Assembly: GCA_024500155.1 (NCBI GenBank)
Contig: CM044862.1
Location: forward strand, 50,292,001 to 50,356,000
Reading direction: 5' to 3'
Length of the DNA: 64,000 bases
Source: Chenopodium formosanum
Lineage: Eukaryota > Streptophyta > Magnoliopsida > Caryophyllales > Amaranthaceae
In this document: in pieces, positions 25,301 through 36,625 of the stretch
Layout of the letters: each line of letters opens with the position of its first letter
Position numbering within the stretch: the first letter of the stretch is position 1
The notes under the pieces: generated by a model
Told to the model about the DNA's origin: nothing
Database searches by the model: none
What the model saw: the letters and a program-made list of their open reading frames with translations, nothing else
Position numbers and translations under genes: made by a program

Positions 25301-26700
25301 ACTTTTATTTGATGCAATTAGCTTTGTTGAATGCATTTACCATTCATTTATTGTTTGACTTTTATTTAATTCAATTAGCTTCGTTGAATGCATTTGAGTT
25401 TCAATCGATTAAAAAAGTTTTGTTTGAATATGTTTGACTTTCATTTGATTCAAAAAGCTTTATTTGAATGTGTTTGGCTTTCATTCAATTACGAAAGCTT
25501 TGTTTTATTAAGTTTGACTTTATTTTGATTCATAAATTTTTGTTTGAATATGTTTGACTTGTCATTAATTCAAAAAGCTTTCGTTGAATTAATTAACTTT
25601 CATTCTATTTAAAAAGCTTTGTTAGAATTTGTTTAACCATCATTGGATTCAAAAAGCTTTGTTTAAATGTGTTTGACTTTTATTCGATTCAAAAAGCTAT
25701 GTTTGAATGAGTTTGACTTTCATTTGATTCAAAAATCTTTGTTTTAATGTGTTTGACTTTTATTTGATTTAAAAAACTTTGTTTGAATGTGTTTCAGTTT
25801 CATTCGATTCAAAAAGCTTTGTTTGAATGTGTTTGACTTTTATTTGATTTAAACATATTTGATTAAATGTGTTTGACTTTCATTTGATTCCAAAAGCTTT
25901 GTTTAAATGTGTTTGAGGGTCATTTTATTTAATAAGCTATGTTTTAATTTGTTTATCTTTTATTTGATTCAAAAAGTTTTGATTGGATGCATTTCCCTTT
26001 CATTAGATTCAAAAAGCTTTGTTTAAATGTGTTTACCTATCATTTTATATTAAAAGTTTTGTTTTAATGTGTTTAACTTTCATTCGATTCAAAAAACTTT
26101 GTTTTTATGTGTTTGACTTCATTTGATTCAAAATCTTTGTTTGAATGTGTTTGACTATTATTTGATTCAATTAGTTTCATTGAATAAATTTGACTTTCAT
26201 TCAGTGTTTAACTTTTATTTGATTCAATTAGCTTCGTGGAATGCATTTGACTTTTATTCGATTTAAAAAGCTTTGTTTGAATATGTTTGACTTTCATTTG
26301 ATTCAAAAAGCTTTGTTTGAATGTGTTTGGCTTTCATTCAATTACAAAAGCTTTATTTTCATGTGTTTGACTTTCTTTTGATTCAAAAAACTTTGTTTGA
26401 ATGTGTTTGACTTGTCATTAATTCAAAAAGCTTTCTTTGAATGCATTACTTTTCATTCGATTCCAAAAGCTTTGTTAGAAAAACTATAATTGAATTTAAA
26501 AAGCTTTGTTAAAATGTGTTTGACTTTTATTCGATTAAAAAAGCTATGTTTGAATGAGTTTGACTTTCATTTGATTCAAAAAGCATTGTTTAAATGTGTT
26601 AGACTTTCATTTGATTTAAAAAGCTTTGTTAGAATGTGTTTCAGTTTTATTCAATTCAACAAGCCTTGTTTGAATGTGTTTGACTTTTATTTGATTCAAA
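22330..26700 (+). repeat. Array segment duplicated at ~42960-47120
   Basis: Landmarks match in order with a nearly constant offset: TGTTGGACTTTC..CTTGGTGTAAATG at 22590 and 43223 (20,633), the CTTATGATTC variant at 24536 and 45061 (20,525), 24995 and 45518, 25129 and 45652, and the non-monomer GAAAAACTATAATTG near 26477 and 46999. This is one satellite block of more than 4 kb present on both sides of the retrotransposon; about 11.3 kb of the offset is that element. Confidence 0.7.
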
Positions 26701-28937
26701 AAGCTTTGATTAAATGTGTTTGACTTTCATTTAATTCAAAAGGCCTTGTTTGAATGTGTTTGACTTTTATTTGATTCAAAAAGCTTTGATTAAATGTGTT
26801 TGACTTTCATTTAATTCAAAAGGCTTTGTTTGAATGTGTTTAAGTTTCATTTTATTCAAAATGCTATGTTTTAATGTGTTTATCTTTTATTTGATTCAAA
26901 AAGTTTTGATTGGATGCATTTCCCTTTCATTAGATTCAAAAAGCTTTGTTTGAATGTGTTTACCTATCATTTTATATTAAAAGCTTTTTTTTAATGTGTT
27001 TGACTTTCATTCGATTCAAAAGGCTTTGTTTTTATGCGTTTGACTTAATTTGATTCAAAATATTTGTTTGAATGTGTTTGACTTTTATTTGATTCAATTA
27101 GCTTCGTTGAATGCATTTAACTTTCATTCAGTGTTTGACTTTTATTTGATTCAAAATATTTTTTGAATGTGTTTGACTTTTTTTTGATTCAATTTGCTTC
27201 GTTGAATGCATTTGACTTTCATTCAGTGTTTGACTTTTATTTGATTCAATTACCTTCGTGGAATGCATTTGACTTTCATTCGATTCAAAAAGCTTTGTTT
27301 TAATATGTTTGACTTTCATTTGATTCAAAATCTTTGTTTCAATGTGTTTGACTTTTTTTTGATGCAATTAGCTTTGTTGAATGCATTTACCTTTCATTTA
27401 TTGTTTGACTTTTATTTAATTCAATTAGCTTCGTTGAATGCATTTGACTTTCATTCGATTAAAAAAGTTTTGTTTGAATATGTTTGACTTTCATTTGATT
27501 CAAAAAGCTTTATTTGAATGTGTTTGGCTTTTATTCAATTATAAAAGCTTTGTTTTAATGTGTTTGACTTTATTTTGATTCATAAATTTTTGTTTGAATA
27601 TGTTTGACTTGTCATTAATTCAAAAAGCTTTCGTTGAATTAATTAACTTTCATTCTATTCAAAAAGTTTTGTTAGAATTTGTTTAACCATCATTGGATTC
27701 AAAAAGCTTTGTTTAAATGTTTTTGACTTTTATTCGATTCAAAAAGCTATGTTTGAATGAGTTTGACTTTCATTTGATTCAAAAAACTTTGTTTAAATGT
27801 GTTTGACTTTCATTTGATTTAAAAAACTTTGTTTGAATGTGTTTCAGTTTCATTCGAATCAAAAAGCTTTGTTTGAATGTGTTTGACTTTTATTTGATTC
27901 AAACATATTTGATTAAATGTGTTTGAGTTTCATTTGATTTCAAAAGCTTTGTTTGAATATGTTTGAGTGTCATTTTATTCAAAAAGCTATGTTTTAATTT
28001 GTTTATCTTTTATTTGATTCAAAAAGTTTTGATTGGATGCATTTCCCTTTCATTAGATTCAAAAAGCTTTGTTTAAATGTGTTTACCTATCATTTTATAT
28101 TAAAAGCTTTGTTTTAATTTGTTTAACTTTCATTCGATTCAAAAGGCATTGTTTTTATGCGTTTGACTTCATTTGATTCAAAATCTTTGTTTGAATGTGT
28201 TTGACTATTATTTGATTCAATTAGTTTAATTGAATAAATTTGAATTTCATTCAGTGTTTGACTTTTATTGGATTCAATTAGCTTCGTGGAATGCATTTGA
28301 CTTTCATTCGATTTAAAAAGCTTTGTTTGAATATGTTTGACTTTCATTTGATTCAAAAAGCTTTGTTTGAATGTGTTTGGCTTTCATTCAATTACAAAAG
28401 CTTTATTTTCATGTGTTTGACTTTCTTTTGATTAAAAAAACTTTGTTTGAATGTGTTTGACTTGTCATTAATTCAAAAAGCTTTTTTTGAATGCATTAAT
28501 TTTCATTCGATTCCAAAAGCTTTGTTACAAAAACTATAATTGAATTTTAAAAGCTCTGTTTGAATGCATTTGACTTTTATTCGATTCAAAAAGCTATGTT
28601 TGAATGAGTTTGACTTTCATTTGATTCAAAAAGCATTGTTTAAATGTGTTAGACTTTCATTTGATTTAAAAAGCTTTGTTTAAATGTGTTTCAGTTTTAT
28701 TCGATTCAAAAAGCTTTGTTTGAATGTGTTTGACTTTTATTTGATTCAAAAAGCTTTGATTAAATGTGTTTGACTTTCATTTAATTCAAAAAGCTTTGTT
28801 TGAATGTGTTTGAGTTTCATTTTATTCAAAATGCTATGTTTTAATGTGTTTATCTTTTTTTTGATTCAAAAAGTTTTGATTGGATGCATTTCCCTTTCAT
28901 TAGATTCAAAAAACTTTGTTTGAATGTGTTTACCTAT
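25215..28937 (+). repeat. ~2.05-kb higher-order unit, two copies
   Basis: The unit at ~25215-27264 repeats at ~27265-28937. Examples are GATTCATAAATTTTTG at 25538 and 27588, and AAAAACTATAATTGAATTT near 26479 and 28530. The spacing drops to about 1.97 kb at GGATGCATTTCCC (26912, 28882), because copy 1 has an extra 80-bp (two-monomer) duplication near 26700-26820. The second copy is cut short by the LTR element. Confidence 0.7.
28933..28937. repeat. 5-bp target site duplication, left
   Basis: CCTAT lies directly before the left LTR and is repeated at 40281-40285 after the right LTR. The undisturbed site is the common satellite variant TTTACCTATCATTTTAT. Confidence 0.95.
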
Positions 28938-28980
28938 TGTTTAGGGTAAAAATACCCTGCCGCGTGGCCCAATCAGAGGG

Positions 28981-29039
28981 TGACACGTGTCAGCCTCAGA
29001 TTGGTCCAAAATGGACCAATCCCTGTTTGACACGTGTCA
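28981..29039. promoter_or_regulatory. Nested dyads in LTR U3: two G-box palindromes around a CCAAT-type dyad
   Basis: TGACACGTGTCA, a perfect 12-bp palindrome with a CACGTG core, occurs at 28981-28992 and 29028-29039. Midway, 29000-29020 is an inverted repeat with arms ATTGGTCC / GGACCAAT around AAAAT. The right LTR has the same at 39831-39889. CACGTG is the core bound by plant bZIP and bHLH factors, so this is a plausible enhancer; binding is inferred. Confidence 0.7.
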
Positions 29040-29159
29040 TTCCAGAGATAAAAGGGAGAAGGCGGCCTTTAGGCCCAAATCCCGAGAAAGTCGTAATACG
29101 GCACAGCCCACCAATGATTAGGGTACAGTGACCTAATCAGGGGCAATTCCCAATGACCC

Positions 29160-29167
29160 TATAAATA
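29160..29167 (+). promoter_or_regulatory. TATA box of retrotransposon
   Basis: TATAAATA in the context GACCCTATAAATAGAGGG, in the second half of the U3 of the left LTR, about 270 bp before the LTR end. It is conserved in the right LTR at 40010-40017. It is the only canonical TATA in the LTR. Confidence 0.8.
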
Positions 29168-29430
29168 GAGGGATGTCCCTCATTTTGAGGGGAGGTTTTT
29201 TACGATTGATTACAACTGTATTCTCTGACACCAGAGAAACACCTGAGCTTGGAATCCGAGCGGATACCCACCTAAATTTTCGTTCTCTTTATCCCGTTTC
29301 AAGTTACTAACTTGTGCGTCGGAGGCGGAGCACCACCCAACAGGTGTCTCCGTTGGTTTTGCAGGTACAGCTCACTGCGGATCAGTCTTCGTGTTGTAAC
29401 TCTCCCAAGGGACAAAAAACACCCAAAACA

Positions 29431-29450
29431 TTTGGCGCCGTCTGTGGGGA
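29431..29450 (+). other. Primer-binding site
   Basis: TTTGGCGCCGTCTGTGGGGA follows the left LTR directly. The TGGCGCCGTCTGTGGGGA form is typical of plant Tat-lineage elements. I do not assign the tRNA with confidence. Confidence 0.75.
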
Positions 29451-29463
29451 GAGTACCTCGAAG

Positions 29464-31450
29464 ATGGTTCAAGAGTCTGTACCACCTCCTAACCGCCTAG
29501 GCGAAGACCCAGAAGTCTTTACAGACCATGAGGAGGATGAGGATCCTCAGGTCAAAACCTCTACAGCTGAGGACGGCTCCCTCAGAGTAAAGCGCATCCG
29601 GCCCAGAGAGACTCTAGAACGGGGCGCCTCCCAGGCGGGTCCAAGCAGACCTACTGGGCAGCCGGAAGGGGCAACCCAAACGGCAGCTGGATCGGCCCCT
29701 GTCACCCGAGACGAACTCATGAGGTTCATGACGAGTTTCAAGGGTGAAATCACAAAGCTGATCACCAAAAGCCAGGCTGGCCCAAGTAAAGGTCAGCCAG
29801 CAAAGAAGACTCCTCCAGAGAAGGGGAAGTCAGTCAGAAACCGACAGCCCACTCCCCATCCAAAGGAGAAGGCAGCCGGGACCATTGATTGGTCAAAAAT
29901 TCTCCTTCCTGGGGGAAACACTAATAACCCTCGCCGGCCTCATCAGCCGGTGAGAAGTAAAAAATCAACTCTCGATGCCCGGGAAATCATCAACCGGAAG
30001 AGAAATCAATCGCTGTCTGAGTCGGCTTCAACGTCGAACTTTCCGGACAGCTTCAACAATATTTCTGCAGGGAGTACACCCTCCTTGCATGAGAGTTAAA
30101 CAGGCGGTAATACCGTCCATTCTGGCCCTCATATGATTGGAAATGTACCGTATGTGCCTACTCAGGCTTACGGACAGTATTCTCCTCACTTCTTGCAGCC
30201 AGCCTTCTTTGGAGGTCAGGCGGCATATCCAAATGTCCAGCCACAGGACTGGCAGCTTCGACTGCTGCGCCTGGGTGAACAGCCTTCTGCGTTCACTCGG
30301 GAGATAACCTGCTCAGCCGGCCAAGGTTAAGAATGTGTTGGTTGGTACCTATGATGGTACCACCAATCCAGAAGATCACCTCATGGCTTACACCAACCTC
30401 ATGTATTTGCAGGGGTTGGATGATGCCACTTGGTGTCGATGCTTTCCGGCTACATTGAAGGGCATCGCCCAACAATGGTTTGGCAACCTGCCAGCCGGGT
30501 CTATAGACAGCTTTAGGAAGCTTGCCTTCCTGTTTGCTTCCAACTTCTCAATGAACATCCCTGCTAAAAAGACAAGCCTTGATTTGAGCACTGTTAAGCA
30601 GGGAGAGAGAGAAGGGCTGCGCTCATATGTCAGGCGGTTCAACCTGATCATAATTCAGATTCAGGGACTGTCTGATGAGGTAGCTTTTACAGACTTTTTT
30701 AAAGGTCTGAGAGACGGGTCGACCTTTAAGTTCGACCTAGTCAGAAAAGGGGCTTTCACCCTACAGGCGACCCTGAGGGAGGCGGAAAGCTACATTCAAG
30801 CTACCGACCTCTGCTCGCCTGGTAGCCAGTCAGACTCCAAGAAGTCTGACAAACAGAAAGACAGTCGGTCAGCTCAGCCGGCTAAAAACAAAGAAGAGAG
30901 CAAGAAAAGAAAAGAAGTCTGGGCGGTTACTGACTCTGACCAGCCGTCCCAGAAGAAAAAGAAAGAATTTAAACCGTACGTCCCCAAGTACGAGTTTAAT
31001 AAAGACTGCAACTCCATCTTCATGGAGGTAAAGGACCGGTTGTCCATTGAGAAGCCGAATCCTATGAAGAGTTCTGTCCAGTCACGGAACAAGAATAAAT
31101 TCTGTCAGTTCCATGAGGAGGTCGGCCATGACACCAACGACTGCTTCAGTCTTCAGCGTGCGTTGGACCGTCTGGCTGACAAAGGGCTGTTGAAGTCCTA
31201 CATTTCTAAGTCCCCAGTCGGGGCAAAAAATAAAAACAAAGGTCAGTCCTCCAAGACTACCCCCCAGCCTGCTAGTAGCTCGGATACCGATAAGGAGCCG
31301 GTCTACACTATAGCAGGCGGGTTCTCATGTGGTGGCCCTACCATCCGGGGCACCAAGAGCCATCTTCGAAAGATGGACAAAGATGATGATGAGCAGGCGG
31401 AAGCCAGCTCCTCCTTCCCAGACGTATTGATCACGGAGAAGGATAGGGGC
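29464..31450 (+). pseudogene. gag region (broken)
   Basis: The likely start is the ATG at 29464, 14 nt after the PBS (MVQESVPPPNRLGEDPE). The N-terminal part is acidic and basic by turns (PSKGQPAKKTPPEKGKS). The retrotransposon gag core follows from about 30340: YDGTTNPEDHLMAYTNLM, GIAQQWFGNLPAGSI, QGEREGLRSYVRRFN. A Cys/His knuckle CQFHEEVGHDTNDC lies near 31104-31145. Gag would form the virus-like particle and bind RNA. Breaks are an in-frame TAA at 30097-30099 and a frame change of 1 nt near 30300-30334, after which the reading frame is that of pol. Gag and pol are therefore in one continuous frame beyond that point, as expected for a polyprotein. Confidence 0.85.
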
Positions 31451-31459
31451 AGCGTTCGC

Positions 31460-31876
31460 CGCCCGCATGATGACCCGGTGGTCATTGAATGTAAGGTTGG
31501 CAATCAGCTGGTTGGACGGATCCTTATTGACACCGGCAGCTCATCAGACATCATCAGCCTCCGGTGCTTGCAAAAGCTGAAATACAATATCATCAGCATG
31601 CACCCGGTCACCCACCCCTTGGTTGGTTTTGGGGGTGGGATGGTCTACCCAGCCGGAAGAATTGATTTACCCATCCGGCTGGGGGAGAAAGGCCAGGGAC
31701 GACATATTGTCGTCAGATTCTTGGTCGTTGAGGAGTTGACCGCCTATAACATCATTCTTGGCAGGCCAACCCTCAACGTAGCCAAGGCGGTAATCATCCC
31801 TTCCCTCATGCTCATTAAGTATGAAAGGGATGACGGCTCTGTTGGTTCCTTGAATGGGGATCAGAAGACGGCCTGA
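31460..31876 (+). pseudogene. Aspartic protease domain
   Basis: A retropepsin-like domain continuous with gag. The catalytic triad DTG is at 31529-31537 in the context RILIDTGSSSDIISL, and the ILGRPTL motif typical of the second half is near 31756. It would cut the gag-pol polyprotein. The frame ends at an in-frame TGA (31874-31876) at a place where related elements continue, so the stop probably arose by C-to-T change in a CGA codon. Confidence 0.85.
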
Positions 31877-32068
31877 GAATGTTATCTCTCAGCCGTCCGA
31901 TATACTGTGGCCCCAGGCGGACATGAACCAATAGACCTTGACAACGTCAAGGATGCCGACCCAGCTCCTGCCCCATCAGCAGCCGAAAAGAAAAGAAAGG
32001 CTCCACTGCTGGTGGAGGTGAAAAAAGAGAAAAAATAGCAATCACTGACCGGTGAACGGTCAGATGAG
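31877..32068 (+). pseudogene. Protease-RT linker with in-frame stop
   Basis: The polyprotein frame stays open from 31877 to a TAG at 32036-32038 and then onward into RT. The translated linker is rich in Pro/Ala/Lys (DADPAPAPSAAEKKRKAPL). The stop is flanked by otherwise normal coding sequence, so it looks like a point mutation (CAG to TAG) and not the end of the gene. Confidence 0.7.
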
Positions 32069-33925
32069 GTGCGTCCCCAACCGGCTGGCGAAAGTATTGA
32101 CCTCGTACTGGACGACAGCCGTCCAGAACGCACTGTTAAGGTGGGGACGGTTGCTCATGCTACCTTGGGTGCAAGCTTGCACCTTCTGCTGAAAGAATTC
32201 AAAGACATTTTTGCCTTTGAAGTGGAAGAGATGCCAGGCGTCAGCCCGGATCTTGCTGTCCACAAACTCGCCGTTGACCCCAAAAAGAAGCCCATCCAGC
32301 AAAAAAAAAGAAATCACGGCGAGGAAAGAAGTCAGGCGGCAGCTGCCGAAGTCAAAAAGCTGCTAGACGCCAGGTTCATTCGCCCTTGTAATTTCCCCGA
32401 CTGGGTGGCCAATGTGGTCCTTGTTAAAAAACCAAATGGGACCTGGCGCATGTGTGTTGATTACACAGACCTCAACAAGGCGTGTCCAAAGGACAGTTAT
32501 CCACTTCCAAAGATCGACAGTCTTGTCGACTCTACAGCCGGTCACGCCTTGATGAGCTTTATGGATGCCTACTCCGGCTTCCATCAGATACCCCTGTGGA
32601 AGAAAGACCAAGAGAAGACGGCCTTCGTCACTGATCAGGGGCTATTCTGTTATACTGTGATGCCGTTTGGTTTGAAAAATGCGCCTGCCACTTTCCAACG
32701 GATGATTAATACGGTCTTCATTAATCAGATTGGGAGGAATGTGGAGGCGTACATTGATGACATGATAGTCAAATCCAAGCTACAGACGGATCACCTTGCT
32801 GATCTCCGAGAAACATTCACCACCCTCAGGCGGCATAGGGTTATGTTAAATCCTAATAAATGCGTCTTTGGTGTTGAGTCTGGAAAGTTTCTCGGGTTCC
32901 TGATTGATCAAAGGGGGATAGAGGCTAACCCCGAAAAGATACAGGCGGTGATTGACATGAAGTCACCCCGCTCTGTTAAGGAAGTTCAGAGACTCGCCGG
33001 TTGTCTGGCCGCCCTGGGGAGGTTCCTCAGCCGGTCAGGTGACAAATGCCTCTACTTCTTCCAAGCAATCAGGAAGAAGACTAGATTTGAATGGGGGGAT
33101 GATGCTGAGGCGGCGTTCCAGAGGTTGAAAGAGCATTTACATTCTCTGCCTAGGTTGGTCAGTCCTTTGCCTAGGGAGACGTTGTACATGTACTTAGCCG
33201 TCTCAGACCATGCCCTCAGCGCCGTTCTCCTTGCTGAGCGAGACGGCGTTCAGTTCCCGGTTTACTTCATTAGCCATGTTCTTAAAAATGCTGAACTCCG
33301 GTACCCCATGGTTGAAAAATTTGGCCTCGCTTTGTATATGGCATTCAAGAAATTGAAGCCATACTTTTTGGCGCATCCGGTGGTGATTTACACGGACCAG
33401 CCACTCAAGCGGCCAATGTCTACTTTGGACTCATCCGGGAGAATGTTGAAATGGGCTATTGAAATGCAGAGCCTTGAAATCACTTACGAACCAAGAAAGG
33501 CAGTGAAGGGTCAGGCGTTTGCCGACTTCATTGTGGAAATGACTCGTCCGGTGGCTCTGGATAATCTTGATCAGGTTTGGAAAGTGTACGTAGACGAGAG
33601 CTCTACAAAGAACGGCTGTGGTGCAGGTGTAATTTATGAGTCTCCTGAAGGAGACAGATTTGAGTATGCACTACGCTTCAAGTTTCAGGCCTCTAACAAT
33701 GAGGCGGAATATGAAGCCCTGCTAGCCGGCATTCGCATGTGTAAGGCGGCAGGGGCCATGAAAATTGACGCCTACTCTGATTCTCAATTGGTTGTTAGCC
33801 AGTATGAGGGAAGCTACGAGGCTACCCATCCGGCTATGGTTAAATATCTTCAGGCAGTCAAAGAAGAGACCAAGGCGCTTGAGGAATTCCGGCTGAATCA
33901 GGTGCCTAGGTCAGAGAACAACTAG
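32069..33925 (+). pseudogene. Reverse transcriptase - RNase H - archaeal-type RNase H
   Basis: RT motifs in order: LVKKPNGTWRMCVDYTDLNK (about 32417-32476), SFMDAYSGFHQIPL, FVTDQGLFCYTVMPFGLKNA, and the catalytic YIDD at 32750-32761 in AYIDDMIVKSK. The classical RNase H follows (LAVSDHALSAVLL, VIYTDQPLKRPM). A second, archaeal-type RNase H lies downstream: VYVDESSTKNGCGAGVIYE, NNEAEYEALLAGI, YSDSQLVVSQ. This dual arrangement is characteristic of the Tat lineage. Together these domains copy the RNA to DNA. A TAG at 33923-33925 falls just before the last RNase H motif (ADALSKLA), which continues in the same frame beyond the stop. Confidence 0.92.
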
Positions 33926-35284
33926 GCGGATGCATTGTCAAAACTGGCATCTTCCGCCTGCCATGATACGCCTCGGTCTGTCTTTTGGGAAGTTCTTGAG
34001 AAAACAAGCATCTATGAGGATCCCGTTGGAATTCTGGACCGAAGCTCTACCTGGATGGATGACATCCGGGCCTATCTCTCACACGGTACACTTCCTGATT
34101 CGCCACGGGAAGCAGTCGTCCTGAAAAAGCGAGCTGCAAGATTCGAGTTGAAAAATGGAGAACTCTTCAAGGCGGGCTTTCTGAAGCCTTTATTGAAGTG
34201 TGTCACCCCAGAAAAGGGGAAAGAAGTTCTCGAAGACTTGCACTCGGGGTTCTGCGCCTCTCACATAGGCGGCAGGTCCCTAGCCGTCAGAGCCAGACGA
34301 CATTACTTTTGGCCCACTCTTGAGGCGGACGCCAAGGAGTTGGTGAAGAAATGTGACAAGTGCCAAAAATTTGGCAAACTCATTCACCGTCCGGCTACTG
34401 ATCTGACGGCCATCCACAGCCCAATCCCGTTTGCAAAATGGGGCATGGACATTCTAGGTCCTTACACGCCTGCTCCAGGCAGAAAGCGCTATATCTTAGT
34501 GGCTGTGGATTACTACACCAAGTGGGTTGAGGCTGAGGCGGTTAAAAATATCAAGACCTCAGACGTAATTTCCTTCATCTGGAAGAACATCATCACCCGG
34601 TATGGGGTACCCATGTCTATGGTTTTTGATAATGGTCCTCAGTTTGAGACGCCTCAGTTAAAAACTTGGTTGGGAGATCAGGGGGTCTCAAGCTATTTCG
34701 CATCTGTTGGCCGGCCCCAAGCAAACAGCCAAGTTGAAGCTTTCAACAAACTCATCTCAGACGGCATTAAAAAGAAAATAGAAAGAGCCGGTGGTTTATG
34801 GGCAGAAGAGTTAATCCATGTCCTGTGGGCCATCCGGACAACAGCAAAAGGGGCAACCGGGGAAACCCCATTTCTCATGGTTTACGGTGCTGAAGCCGTC
34901 TTGCCCATCGAGCATTACGAGCCGACTCTCAGAGTCATGCTGTATGATGAAGAGGCAAACTGGGAAGCAATGCGCCTGGCATTGGATTCACTCCCAGAAC
35001 GCAGGGGCAATGCCGCCTTGCATTATGAGATTTACCGTCTGAGAATGACGAGAGCCTACAACAAAAAAGTACACAAGCGTCCCTTGAGGGTTGACGACTT
35101 AGTGTTACGAAAAATGGAAGCAACCGGTAGGGCAAATGAGTTGGGAAAGCTAACCCCAAATTGGGAAGGCCCCTACCGGATCTATGAGGAAGTAAGGGAC
35201 GGCACCTACCGCCTGGAAACTACAGACGGAAGGCGCCTGCCTAGAACTTGGAATGCAGACAATCTAAAAAAGTACTACTTCTGA
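33926..35284 (+). pseudogene. Integrase
   Basis: Same frame as RT, separated only by the TAG. The N-terminal HHCC zinc finger is seen at about 34240-34370 (CASHIGGRSLAVRAR, KKCDKCQKFGKL). The DDE core is present: WGMDILGPY (about 34440), MVFDNGPQFETP (34618), and QANSQVEAFNKLISDG with the catalytic Glu near 34737. The C-terminal part has a GKLTPNWEGPYRIYEEV motif near 35145-35190, the usual GPY/F module. It ends at TGA 35282-35284. No break is visible from 33935 to the end. It would insert the cDNA; no chromodomain is seen, in keeping with a non-chromovirus. Confidence 0.92.
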
Positions 35285-35354
35285 GAATGTAAACTTTTTG
35301 TAAACAGTGTCAGTTAATGCAGATTCAGACTTTGCTTGCAAAATTATCATTTGA

Positions 35355-35712
35355 TTATTCATCCGGGTAATATCCAGGCGGATTCCCCATTTATCTAACT
35401 AAGTTCGATACTTAGTGAAGGTTTCGTTTTTTAGTCCGCCTGGGTAATACTCGGATCACTTGTTTATTTAAGTTTGATTCTGTTTATTCAATTGCTTGAC
35501 TATCCGCCTGGGTAATACTCAGACGGATTCTCCATTTACCTAACTAAGTTTGATACTTAGTATGATTCTATCCGCCTGGGTAATACTCAGACGGATTCTC
35601 CATTTATCTAACTAAGTTTGATACTTATTATGATCAAATATTTGTCTGTCCGTCTGGATATTACCCAGATAGACTCGTATGCTTACCAAACTAAGTTCGA
35701 TACTTAGTGTAA
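35355..35712 (+). repeat. ~68-bp tandem repeats in retrotransposon 3' region
   Basis: About five degenerate units share CCGCCTGGGTAATACTCAG, ACGGATTCTCCATTTA and AACTAAGTTTGATACTTAG, starting near 35360, 35433, 35501, 35569 and 35646. The units at 35501 and 35569 are nearly identical. Short internal dyads are present. Similar 3' tandem repeats are common in Tat elements and have been proposed as seeds of satellites. Confidence 0.8.
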
Positions 35713-36625
35713 ATTCAACACTGATTAAGAAACTAAGCACAAAAACGTTTAGTGGCTACACAACCGGTCTTAAAAAGGACCAGAGGCTAAAATGGCCGGA
35801 TGGTTGCTATTTTTATAAAAATCGCCTGTCCCAACATGGACAAAGGCGTCCGGCGACACCCCTCCGGGTGCAATCGTCGCAGAGAACGGATTATCTGTCG
35901 GTTCTATGTATCCATACAGACGGCAAAAATTGAACGACCAAATTGGTCAACACATAGCCGTCTGGCTAAATAACTTGCGAAGGACGAATTTCCTAAATAC
36001 CGGATGCCCATATGCATCAGTCGGTAACCAGCTGAAGTTCTCGCTTGGTTATTTATTTTAAAAATTGCACCTCACCCCAATTGGGGCAAGAGTTCAATGG
36101 CTATGAAATCTCTACCAAGACGGGCAAAAAACCGTCTGGGTAGTGACTGAACGCCTGTGATGCACGGCTGTGCACTTGGTTTGGGGCAATCACTGTTGTG
36201 ATTGATTGACTTACAAACATATCATGCTCTTTGCAGCATCAGACGTTTTCAAGTCAATCAACCAGCTCCAACTCAAACCAATCACACAGCCGTCCAGGGG
36301 CAAAGACAGCCAGACTACTGATTAGTTAGGCAAGAAATCGCCGCATGCTTTTAATAAGATAGGCAAAAATTAAAAATTCAAATGCAAAATAATCAAAACC
36401 GACTTAGTCGGTGCAATTCATTAAAGTCCATCCAACCAAACGGTTGTAATGGATCAAATGTTAACCGGACCTCGTCCGGGAGAGAAATTGTTAATTAACA
36501 CGGCTCCATAGCCGGTAAATACAGGGATACTCGGCACGCAGGCCGGAAAAATCAAGTTTTGGCATATAGCCGCTGAATAAAAAGAATTAAAAGAAAAGAT
36601 AAATTGGCATACTGCCGCTGAAGAG
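35713..36625 (+). other. Non-coding 3' region of retrotransposon
   Basis: I see no protein-like frame here on either strand. The sequence is rich in CCGG/CCGTCTGG words and lies downstream of both integrase (plus) and the antisense ORF (minus), so transcripts from the two strands would converge and overlap here. Confidence 0.6.

Larger units (their letters stand above)
18871..28937 (+). repeat. 40-bp satellite array, block 2
   Basis: Same 40-bp family as block 1, but variant monomers recur in fixed order. Landmarks include TTTACCTATCATTTTAT, TTGGATGCATTTCCCTTTC, CAGTGTTTGACTTTTATTTG, GACTTGTCATTAATTC and TTTAACCATCATTGG, spaced by about 0.56-0.98 kb. CAGTGTTTGAC marks a shortened monomer. 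No non-satellite insert was seen. The block ends at the CCTAT target site of the LTR retrotransposon. Confidence 0.95.
28938..29430 (+). repeat. Left LTR (493 bp)
   Basis: It begins TGTTTAGGGTAAAAATACCC and ends ACACCCAAAACA. It contains a TATA box, palindromic G-box motifs and CCAAT-like dyads (listed separately). About ten substitutions separate it from the right LTR; several are C/T or G/A, as expected after cytosine methylation. Confidence 0.95.

Noticed and set aside
20104..28356. Many 60-100-codon open frames on both strands rich in Phe/Leu/Asn (plus) or Lys/Ser/Asn (minus)
   Set aside because: They follow the 40-bp repeat. The monomer is not a multiple of 3 and has few stops, so spurious frames arise in every block. 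No start context or domain.
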